Source: Gammaproteobacteria bacterium
GTDB taxonomy: Bacteria > Pseudomonadota > Gammaproteobacteria > Pseudomonadales > JADFDG01
Length of the DNA: 64,000 nt
Direction of reading: 5' to 3'
NCBI GenBank assembly: GCA_018262975.1
Contig: JADFDG010000014.1
Span: 1 to 64,000, forward strand
Shown: positions 56,797 through 64,000 of the stretch, in pieces
How positions within the stretch are numbered: position 1 is the stretch's first letter
How the letters are laid out: each line of letters opens with the position of its first letter
Made by a program: the position numbers and the translations under genes
Notes under the pieces: model-generated
What the model was told of the DNA's origin: nothing
Databases searched by the model: none
The model's input: the letters and a program-made list of their open reading frames with translations, nothing else

Positions 56797-57030
56797 ATGA
56801 AGAAGTTCGCTGTTCTGGCCGTTGCGGCCCTGCTGGTTGCTGCTTGCGGCAAGAAAGAAGAAGCCCCGGCTCCGGCCGCTGAAGTAGCTGCTCCGGCCGT
56901 TGAAGCCGCTCCGGCCCCGGTTGCCGAAGCTCCGGCTGCTGACGCCGCTGCTGTTGACGCCGCTGCTGCTCCGGCTGACGCCGCTGCTGCTCCGGCTGCT
57001 GACGCTGCTGCCGCTCCGGCCGCCCAGTAA
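56797..57030 (+). CDS. Ala/Pro-rich small lipoprotein
   Basis: The 77-residue protein has signal peptide MKKFAVLAVAALLVAAC with the acylated Cys17, then GKKEEAPAPAAE. About 50 residues of AP, AAPA and ADAAA repeats follow, with a few acidic residues. Such tails are unstructured and often span the periplasm or cell wall. It is monocistronic: structured leader before, strong terminator after. It is probably highly expressed (inference from the terminator and low-complexity coding). Function unknown. Confidence 0.85.
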   Translation: MKKFAVLAVAALLVAACGKKEEAPAPAAEVAAPAVEAAPAPVAEAPAADAAAVDAAAAPADAAAAPAADAAAAPAAQ

Positions 57031-57053
57031 TCGCCTAACCGCGATCGCTGAGG

Positions 57054-57085
57054 AAAAGCCCGCCTTCCGGCGGGCTTTTCTTTTT
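57054..57085 (+). terminator. Strong Rho-independent terminator after the lipoprotein gene
   Basis: AAAAGCCCGCC-TTCC-GGCGGGCTTTT followed by CTTTTT gives a 7-base-pair GC stem extended by A-T pairs. Confidence 0.95.
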
Positions 57086-57124
57086 GGGGTTTCCCCGCGG
57101 CAGTTGCCGGTGGTGAAAGTCCAA

Positions 57125-57150
57125 CAAAAAAGGCGCCTCGCGGCGCCTTT
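57125..57150 (-). terminator. Terminator of the phasin gene (minus strand)
   Basis: Read on the minus strand, AAAGGCGCC-GCGA-GGCGCCTTTTTT forms a 6-base-pair GC stem with a GNRA loop and a T-tract. It lies 20 bases after the phasin stop and is back to back with the plus-strand terminator. Confidence 0.92.
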
Positions 57151-57169
57151 GCTGTTCTTGCGGGGTGCC

Positions 57170-57589
57170 TCAGGCGCCCGGGCCCTGGCGCTTCTCGCCG
57201 GTGGCGACCAGGTCGTCAAAGAGGCGCTGGCTTTCGTCGCGCAGGGTGGCAACGGCGCCAATGACTGCCAGCACGTACTCGTTGCCGGCTTCCTCGGTCT
57301 CGCCCTGCTGCTTCTTGCCGGCTTCCACCAGCTTGTTCACCAGCTCGTCGCTCTCCTCGCGCAGGGTGGCGACCAGGCCGCGGGCGGCCACGACGTAACG
57401 GCTCTTCAGGGCGGCTTCGCTACCGATGGCGCGCTCGCCGGCCGACACGTACTTGTCCAGTTGCTTGCGGCCCTGCTCTTCGGCCTTGCTGACGGCGCCC
57501 AGGCCGGCCAGCCACACCTTGCGGTTCACTTCCTTCGCGCGGTTGACCAGCGACTCCTGCTGGCTACGCAGATCTTTCAGCTCGCCCAT
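57170..57589 (-). CDS. Phasin-family protein
   Basis: The 139-residue protein is almost all amphipathic helix: VWLAGLGAVSKAEEQGRKQL, LDKYVSAGERAIG and YVLAVIGAVATLRDESQRLF. This is the PHA granule-associated (PhaI/PhaF-type) phasin pattern, coating polyhydroxyalkanoate granules. The start at 57589 has GGAG seven bases upstream. No PHA synthase is in the window. Confidence 0.88.
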   Translation of the reverse strand: MGELKDLRSQQESLVNRAKEVNRKVWLAGLGAVSKAEEQGRKQLDKYVSAGERAIGSEAALKSRYVVAARGLVATLREESDELVNKLVEAGKKQQGETEEAGNEYVLAVIGAVATLRDESQRLFDDLVATGEKRQGPGA

Positions 57590-57774
57590 CTGTGCTCTCC
57601 TTCTACGGGTGGTGTTGCGGTGCGCCACGGCGTGGCGCGCCCGGTTGGCTACGGGGGCGAATGATAGGGAGCGCGCCCAATTACGGGTGCGCCCTTGTCG
57701 GACATTCCAACGGTATGGGGGTGACTTTCTGCCAGGCGCCGACGAACTGCCCATCGGCGCCGGTCGGCGCGGAC

Positions 57775-58842
57775 TCAGGAGCGCAGCGTGGTATAGCGCC
57801 AGGTGCGCGGCAACTGCAGCACGAAGTCGGGGCCGAAGGCGGCCGCCACGGTGGTCGCACCGGTCAGTTCGCTGGCCAGCACGGCCTCGACGATGCGCGG
57901 CGCGACTGCGGCGGTGAAGGTATAGCCCTCCAGCGTTTCCAGCCAGGCCTCGCGCACCTCGCCGCGGCGGTTGCGCGCCAGCGCCCAGGTATAGGTGCGA
58001 TCGCGATGGCGCGTGGCGGCATCCGGCCCGGCGACACGCTTGCGGATTTCGTCCTGCAGGCGGCGCCGCAGGCGTTCGTTGGCAAATACCTTCCGCATCA
58101 GCGGGGCGCTGTACTTCATGAACCGCGTGGCGAGGAAATCCTGTGCCACGTAGGTAGTGATGTCGGGGATGCCGGTGGTGACGTGCGCGGTGTACAGGTC
58201 GGCGAACGGCAGGCCGATGCAGTGCTTGCGGCCATCAGGGAAACGCACCTGGCGCAGGCGCTTGCCGATCGGCTCGTCGACGATGCGGCCGTCGCGGCGT
58301 ACCTGGCCGGAGAGCGTCGATACCTCGAGCATCGAGGTCAACGAGCCACTCGAGCGCTGGTGCACCGTGTCGATGGCAATTTCCAGCCAGTCGGCATCGG
58401 GCAGTTGCGCGTGCACGAAGGCCGCCACGGCGTCGGTGGGCACGGTGTTCACCCCCGACGACGGCAGCAGCAACACGCCGGCCTGGCGCGCCCGGGCGTC
58501 CTGGGCGAAGGTTTCCTGCGTCACCGGGCTTTCGCCGGTCACGTCGACGTAGTGGGTGGCGGTGCGCAGGCAGGCCTCGCGCATCGGCCGCGCCGTCTGC
58601 GTGAACGGGCCGGCCACGTGGTAGACGAGGTCGATGTCGTGCAGTGCGCGCTCGAGTGCTGCGGCATCGTCGAGGCCGACGGCGCGCCACTCGAGGCCCA
58701 GCGGCTCGGCCAGCGACTGCAGCTGACGCGCGTCACGGCCGGCCAGTACCGGCCGGTGGCCGCGCTGCAGCGCCTCGTCGATCACCAGTTTGCCGGTGTA
58801 GCCGTAGGCCCCGTACAGCATCCAGCGCCGCTGCGTGTTCAT
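57775..58842 (-). CDS. Saccharopine-dehydrogenase-like / trans-acting enoyl reductase family protein
   Basis: The 355-residue protein has an N-terminal Rossmann fold (WMLYGAYGYTGKLVIDEALQ, PVLAGRDARQLQSLAEPLG) and YHVAGPFTQTARPMREACLR, THYVDVTGE, as in saccharopine-reductase-like proteins and trans-acting enoyl reductases. A middle catalytic-like domain and a helical C-terminus follow. It probably acts on lipid or polyketide acyl chains. It lies 22 bases after the SDR gene on the same strand. Confidence 0.82.
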   Translation of the reverse strand: MNTQRRWMLYGAYGYTGKLVIDEALQRGHRPVLAGRDARQLQSLAEPLGLEWRAVGLDDAAALERALHDIDLVYHVAGPFTQTARPMREACLRTATHYVDVTGESPVTQETFAQDARARQAGVLLLPSSGVNTVPTDAVAAFVHAQLPDADWLEIAIDTVHQRSSGSLTSMLEVSTLSGQVRRDGRIVDEPIGKRLRQVRFPDGRKHCIGLPFADLYTAHVTTGIPDITTYVAQDFLATRFMKYSAPLMRKVFANERLRRRLQDEIRKRVAGPDAATRHRDRTYTWALARNRRGEVREAWLETLEGYTFTAAVAPRIVEAVLASELTGATTVAAAFGPDFVLQLPRTWRYTTLRS

Positions 58843-58864
58843 CCTGCGTGTACTCCGTGGGTTC

Positions 58865-59680
58865 TCAGGCGTTGTCGTGGCGCGCACGCAGGCGGCGCGC
58901 CTGGCGTACGGCCTGCTGCAGGAACGGTTCGCGCAGGCCGCGGTTGAAGCGGGAGAACAGGTCGAGCATCTTCGCGCTGGCCGGGAACACGATCACCGCT
59001 TCGTTGGCGGCCACGCCGCGCAGGATGCGCGCCACCGCGTCTTCCACCGGCATTTCCTTCATCGGGCTCTTGCCGCGCAACTTCGGGATGTTGATGCCGA
59101 GGCCGATGGCGTGGTCGAAGATGCCGGTGCTGACCACGCCCGGGCACACCACGTTCACCTTCACGCCCTTGTCGGCTGCCTCGGTGCGCAGTGACGTCGA
59201 CAAGCCGACCACCGCGTGCTTGGTCATCGCGTAGGCGGTCATCATCGGGATGGGCGCGAGGCCGGCGGCGCTGGCGGTGTTGACGATCTGGCCGAAACCT
59301 TGCCGCGCCATGACCTCGTAGGCGGCCGTGGTGCCGTTGATCACGCCCCACAGGTTGACGTTGACGATCTTCTCCCACTGCGCGCGCGTCATGTCGAGCG
59401 CTTCGCCGTAGATGGCGATGCCGGCGTTGTTGAACACGTAGTCGAGGCGGCCGTGGGTGCTGGCCGTTTCTTCGACCAGTTGGCGGAAGCGCACGCCGTC
59501 GGCGACATCCAGTACCTGGCCCTGCGTTCCGGGAATGGCGGCCGTGGTGGCAGCCAGTGCTTGCCCGTCGATGTCGGTGGCGACCACCGTGGCGCCGGCG
59601 CTGGCCAGCTGGCGCGCCAGTTCGCGTCCCATGCCCGATGCCGCCCCGGTGACGATCGCTACCTTGCCTTGCAGGTCCAT
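58865..59680 (-). CDS. Short-chain dehydrogenase/reductase
   Basis: The 271-residue SDR has TGAASGMG, VFNNAGIAIYG, catalytic Ser in NTASAAGL and Tyr-x-x-x-Lys in AYAMTKHAVVGL. The C-terminal basic stretch (VRQARRLRARHDNA) is typical of lipid-acting SDRs. It is the first gene of a two-gene minus-strand unit with the enoyl-reductase-like gene. Confidence 0.9.
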   Translation of the reverse strand: MDLQGKVAIVTGAASGMGRELARQLASAGATVVATDIDGQALAATTAAIPGTQGQVLDVADGVRFRQLVEETASTHGRLDYVFNNAGIAIYGEALDMTRAQWEKIVNVNLWGVINGTTAAYEVMARQGFGQIVNTASAAGLAPIPMMTAYAMTKHAVVGLSTSLRTEAADKGVKVNVVCPGVVSTGIFDHAIGLGINIPKLRGKSPMKEMPVEDAVARILRGVAANEAVIVFPASAKMLDLFSRFNRGLREPFLQQAVRQARRLRARHDNA

Positions 59681-59849
59681 GTTCCTGTGTCTCCCCTGTG
59701 CGAGTCGGGGCGGATCATGCCGAAAAATGACGGGCGAGTCACATTCTCCACACGCCGGGTGTGCGCCATGTCCGGTTTTGCGGATGTGGCGGCAGCGGCG
59801 CCCGCGGTGCCTGCCAGAATGGGTCCGTCAACAGCCGGGAGGATCCGCC

Positions 59850-60239
59850 ATGCCCCAGTTCGAACGCCTGCTTGCCCCGGTACCGCCGGCCACCCATGCC
59901 CAGCCGGGGATCGCCAGCGGACAGAAATGGTCTTCGGAGTACAACGTGGCCTGCTGGGCGCGCGGCCGCAGCAGCGAGCCGTCCACGGTGTCGTTGCTGG
60001 TGCGTTTCCGCGATGGCAGCGGCGAGCGCGAGATGCGCGTCGATCGCACGGTGTGCCGCCAGGAAGCCAGCCTGCTGCTGTCCGGACGCATCAGCGTGCA
60101 GGCCAGCGGGCGCATCGAGGAAATGACGGTGTGGCTGGTGAGCGAGCCGGCCTGCGAACTGTTCGTCGACGAACTCTATTGCCAGCGCGCCGGCGCGAAC
60201 GGCGCCGCTGCTTCCAGGCCTATCCTCGCGGCACGTTGA
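59850..60239 (+). CDS. Hypothetical protein, 129 residues
   Basis: The product is a small soluble protein with WSSEYNVACWARGRSSEPST, VSLLVRFRDGSGEREMRVDR and MTVWLVSEPACELFVDELYC. I do not recognise a family. GGGAGG eight bases before the ATG supports it. It converges with a small minus-strand gene and overlaps it by 20 bases. Confidence 0.7.
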   Translation: MPQFERLLAPVPPATHAQPGIASGQKWSSEYNVACWARGRSSEPSTVSLLVRFRDGSGEREMRVDRTVCRQEASLLLSGRISVQASGRIEEMTVWLVSEPACELFVDELYCQRAGANGAAASRPILAAR

Positions 60240-60417
60240 GGCGCGGCGCGGGCAACGGTGACGCCGGGTGGCCGGGGTCGTCGTCCGGCCTCTGCGGGTC
60301 CAGCAGCGAGCACGGTACCTCGCTGAAATCCAGGCCGGTGAGGCGCTTCAGGCGCGCCAGCTCTTCCTGGTCGTCGGGCCGGCGAAAGCGGGTGGGGCGC
60401 AGGTCGCGTTCGGTCAT
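60220..60417 (-). CDS. Small hypothetical protein, 65 residues
   Basis: MTERDLRPTRFRRPDDQEEL opens a polar small protein with ARLKRLTGLDFSEVPCSLLD and a Pro-rich tail. The K/R-LTGLDF-x-x-x-P core looks like a conserved short motif rather than shadow coding. The ribosome binding site is weak. It overlaps the 3' end of the plus-strand gene at 59850-60239. Confidence 0.5.
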   Translation of the reverse strand: MTERDLRPTRFRRPDDQEELARLKRLTGLDFSEVPCSLLDPQRPDDDPGHPASPLPAPRLNVPRG

Positions 60418-60681
60418 GGCGGTATCCGGCACTGGCTGGTTTGCCTCTCCCGGCTACTGCGAGTTTCGTGCCAGTCGCGCCGGGCGGCCGCAAACCACCG
60501 TCCGGCCGCGCAAATCGCCGAGTCGGGCTCGCCGGTTTGACGCGTCGGGGCCATCGTGCACGGTCATTTACTGACGCCCTGCGGCAGCCTTGGTGCTTTC
60601 TGATCGTGGTCAGCCAACGCAGACCCTGCCCTGGGGTATTCTCGCTGCCAATCGTCCTGCCGCAGCCCCGCCGGTGTCCCG

Positions 60682-61826
60682 ATGCGCAAACTGATCATTG
60701 TCCTCGCCTGCCTTGCCCTCGCCGGGGTGGCCGCCTGGCTGCTGTGGCCGCGCGAGCCGGTGCGTGTCGTGCTGGCGAGCATCGACCGTGGTGTGGTCGA
60801 GCAGGTGGTGTCCAACACCCGTGCCGGCACCATCAAGGCCTGCCAGCGTTCCAAGCTGTCGATGCCCATGGGCGGGCGGGTCGAGCGCCTGCACGTGAAG
60901 GAAGGCGACCACGTGCAGCGTGGCGCCATCCTCCTCGAGCTGTGGAACGACGACCGCGAGGCGCAGCTGGCGCAGGCGCGTGCCGCCGCCGTGGCCGCGC
61001 AGCAGCAGGAGCAGCAGGCCTGCCTGACCGCGGAGCAGGGCGCCCGTGATGCCGAGCGCATTGCCTCGCTCGCGCAGCAGCAGCTGGTGTCCGCCGACGC
61101 CGTCGACCAGGCCACCACGAAGAAGCGGGTCAGCGAGGCGGCATGCGCAGCGGCGCGGGCCCAGGCCGGCACCGCGCGCGCCGCCGTCCAGGTGCAGGCC
61201 GCGCTGCTGGAGGAAACCCGCCTGCGCGCGCCGTTTGCCGGCATCGTCGCCGAGATCAACGGCGAGATCGGCGAATACGTGACGCCGTCGCCGCCGGGCG
61301 TGGCGACGCCGCCGGCGGTCGACCTGATCGACGACTCCTGCCTGTACGTCACCGCGCCCATCGACGAAGTGGATGCCGCCGGCGTGAAACCGGGCCTGCC
61401 GGCGCGCATCACCATGGATGCGTTCCGCGGCCGCGAGTTCGCCGGTAAGGTGACGCGCATCGCGCCCTACGTGGTCGACAAGGAAAAGCAGGCGCGCACG
61501 GTCGATATCGACGTGCGATTCGATGCGCCGCCCGGCGACATCCTGCTGCTGGCCGGTTACTCGGCCGATGTCGACATCATCCTCGAGCGCCACGAGGGCG
61601 TGCTGCGCCTGCCGGCGGAGGCCCTGGTCGATGGCAAGGCGGTTCTGGTGCGTGATGCCTCGACCGGCAAGCTGGCGCACCGCGAGGTGAAGACCGGCAT
61701 TGCCAACTGGAACTGGGTGGAGGTGCTGGACGGCCTGCGCGAAGGTGAGCAAGTGGTCACTTCGCTCGATCGTGCCGGCGTTGCGGATGGCGCGGTGGTC
61801 GAACCCGACGCGGCGGCCGTCTCGCC

Positions 61827-61830
<4 letters not shown>
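60682..61830 (+). CDS. MacA-like periplasmic adaptor (HlyD/RND type)
   Basis: The 382-residue adaptor has an N-terminal membrane anchor (LIIVLACLALAGVAAWLLW), a lipoyl half (VERLHVKEGDHVQRGAILLE), a coiled-coil hairpin, LRAPFAGIVAEINGEIGEYV, and a beta-barrel ending in LREGEQVVTSLDRAGVADGA. It should link the ABC permeases downstream to an outer-membrane channel. The next gene overlaps it by four bases (ATGA). Confidence 0.9.
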
Positions 61831-62501
<671 letters not shown>

Positions 62502-62509
62502 CGGCGGTC

Positions 62510-63715
62510 ATGCGCGTCGCCGACCTGCTGGTCTTCGCGCTGCGCGCCCTGCTGCGGCAACGTTTCCGCTCGGCGATGATCCTGCTGGCGATGGCCATGG
62601 GCGTGGCCTCCGTGCTGGTGCTGACCGGCCTTGGCGAGGGAGCGCGCCTGTACGTGGCCGGTGAGTTCGCCGGCATGGGCACCGATACGCTCGGCATCCT
62701 GCCGGGCCGCTACGACACCACCGGCGGCATGCCGCCGGTCATGGGCACGGCGCCGCGCGACCTGACGCTCGAGGACGCCGAGGCGCTGCGCCGTATCCCG
62801 GCGGTGCAGAACGTGGCGCCGTTGCTGCTGGGCACCAGTACGCTGTCCAGCGGGGCGCGCGAGCGCGACGGCATCGTGGTCGGCACCACGCGCGACTACT
62901 TCTTCGTGCGGGCGATGACCCTGCAGCGTGGCTCCATCTTCCCCGACCTGCCGCCGGAAGCGCAGCCGCCGGTGGCGGTGATCGGGCCGACGGTCAGCGC
63001 CGAACTGTTCCGCGGTGACAATCCGCTCGGCCAGTGGCTGCGCATCGGCGACCGGCGCTTCCGCGTGATCGGTGTGCTCGGCGAGCAGAACAAGTTCGGC
63101 ATGAACCTTGGTGATGCGGTTTTCATTCCCGTCAACCACGCGCAGGCCCTCTACGACACCCAGGCGATGTTCCGCGTGCTGGCGCAGGTGCGCCCGGGCG
63201 CGTCGAAGGCGCGCGCCGCCGACGATATCCGCGCATTGCTCACCGCCCGCCACGAGGGCGAGGAGGACATCACGGTGATCAGCCCGGACGCGATGCTGAA
63301 ATCCCTCGATGCCATCCTCGGCACCATGACGCTGGCGGTGGCCGGCATCGGCGGCATCAGCCTGCTGGTGGCGGGCATCCTGATCATGAACGTCACGCTC
63401 ATCTCGGTGACGCAGCGCACCGAGGAAATCGGCCTGCTCAAGGCGCTCGGCGCCGGCGGCCGCACTGTGCGCCTGCTGTTCCTGGTGGAAGCGGGGTTGA
63501 TGTCGCTGGCCGGTGCGCTGGCGGGATCCGCCGTGGGACTGGCCCTGCTGGCGCTCGGGCGCATGGCGTGGCCGTCGATCCCCTTCACCGCGCCGCTGGG
63601 CACCATCGTGGCAGCGTTGCTGGTGGCCATCGCCGGCGGCGTGGTGTTCGCGCTGGTGCCGGCCGGGCGTGCCGCCAACCTCGACCCGGTCGTCGCGCTC
63701 ACGCGCCGCCGCTGA
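62510..63715 (+). CDS. FtsX/MacB-type ABC permease (first)
   Basis: The 401-residue permease has one helix at the N-terminus (about 20-40, ILLAMAMGVASVLVLTGLGE), a large periplasmic MacB_PCD domain (FAGMGTDTLGILPGRYDTTG, LRIGDRRFRVIGVLGEQNKF), and three C-terminal helices with IMNVTLISVTQRTEEIGLLK, the coupling loop. The ATPase is encoded separately, unlike fused MacB. A second permease follows, giving a heterodimer. Confidence 0.93.
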   Translation: MRVADLLVFALRALLRQRFRSAMILLAMAMGVASVLVLTGLGEGARLYVAGEFAGMGTDTLGILPGRYDTTGGMPPVMGTAPRDLTLEDAEALRRIPAVQNVAPLLLGTSTLSSGARERDGIVVGTTRDYFFVRAMTLQRGSIFPDLPPEAQPPVAVIGPTVSAELFRGDNPLGQWLRIGDRRFRVIGVLGEQNKFGMNLGDAVFIPVNHAQALYDTQAMFRVLAQVRPGASKARAADDIRALLTARHEGEEDITVISPDAMLKSLDAILGTMTLAVAGIGGISLLVAGILIMNVTLISVTQRTEEIGLLKALGAGGRTVRLLFLVEAGLMSLAGALAGSAVGLALLALGRMAWPSIPFTAPLGTIVAALLVAIAGGVVFALVPAGRAANLDPVVALTRRR

Positions 63716-63728
63716 GGGGTAACGGACC

Positions 63729-64000
63729 ATGCGCCTGGCGGACTGGCTCACCTGGATCTGGCGCGCGGCGCGCGCCAGCCGCCTGCGCACCTGGCTGACC
63801 GCGCTGGGCATCGCCATCGGTATCGCCGCGGTGTCCCTGCTCACCGCCATCGGCGAGGGCGTGCACACCTACGTGCTGGCGCAATTCTCCCAGTTCGGCA
63901 CGCACATCGTCGCCATCAACCCCGGCAAGACCGAGACCGGTGGTGGCGGCATGACCGGGCTGTTCCGCACCGAGCGCTCGCTCACCATCGAGGATGCCCA
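63729..64000 (+). CDS. FtsX/MacB-type ABC permease (second, cut by window end)
   Basis: From ATG at 63729 the frame reads MRLADWLTWIWRAARASRLR, TWLTALGIAIGIAAVSLLTA and LAQFSQFGTHIVAINPGKTE without a stop to the end of the window. It starts like the first permease (helix followed by the G-T-x-x-x-x-I-x-P periplasmic strand). The two permeases and one ATPase resemble heteromeric MacB-like or lipoprotein/antibiotic exporters. The product is partial. Confidence 0.85.
   Translation, partial: MRLADWLTWIWRAARASRLRTWLTALGIAIGIAAVSLLTAIGEGVHTYVLAQFSQFGTHIVAINPGKTETGGGGMTGLFRTERSLTIEDA

Overview
The window is high-GC DNA with dense, mostly same-strand gene runs, Shine-Dalgarno-led starts and many 1-4 nt gene overlaps. 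It reads as a chromosome segment of a gammaproteobacterium, probably a Xanthomonadales/Nevskiales-like environmental degrader. This rests on GspN-GspC-GspD, a PotABCD importer, a phasin, many SDR/GMC/OYE oxidoreductases and a UbiB-family kinase. No rRNA, tRNA, CRISPR array or phage module is visible.

Region 1-2.3 kb is a scrapyard of mobile DNA. It holds an IS21-type terminus that cuts off a small DUF7673-like gene, REP-like repeats, a frameshifted IS3-type transposase remnant, and the 3' half of a candidate integron attC site. Directly after that lies an orphan N-terminal nuclease domain of the kind that fronts large STAND/AVAST-type antiphage proteins. A strong terminator closes this part.

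Region 2.5-19.2 kb is a type I secretion locus: a HlyB-like ABC exporter, a HlyD-like adaptor, a small membrane protein, a lipoprotein, and a 4031-residue RTX protein with an N-terminal class-3 lipase domain. No TolC partner is present. A second IS transposase tail follows the giant gene.

Region 19.7-25.8 kb carries type II secretion genes gspN, gspC and gspD, a tandem-FHA membrane protein and an acyl-CoA-dehydrogenase-like protein. From 25.8 to 34.6 kb everything is on the minus strand: a polyamine importer (potABCD plus a small membrane protein), an AraC-type regulator, and a group with a CrtC/AttH-like protein, a 149-residue unknown and a GMC oxidoreductase. Region 34.7-44.9 kb has a penicillin-acylase-type hydrolase, a dienelactone hydrolase, an ABM-like protein, a MoxR/VWA pair, a HAD hydrolase, an SDR and a hybrid histidine kinase.

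Region 45-60.5 kb holds a molybdopterin oxidoreductase overlapping a glycosyltransferase, an RRM protein, a SET protein, and an OYE-type reductase divergent from an ArsR regulator with three matching operator-like palindromes between them. It continues with a K+ channel of unusual filter sequence, a quinone reductase overlapping a UbiB-like kinase, a strongly structured leader in front of an Ala/Pro-rich lipoprotein, a phasin, an enoyl-reductase-like protein and an SDR. The right edge (60.7-64 kb) is a MacAB-like efflux system with two FtsX-type permeases, the second cut by the window end.
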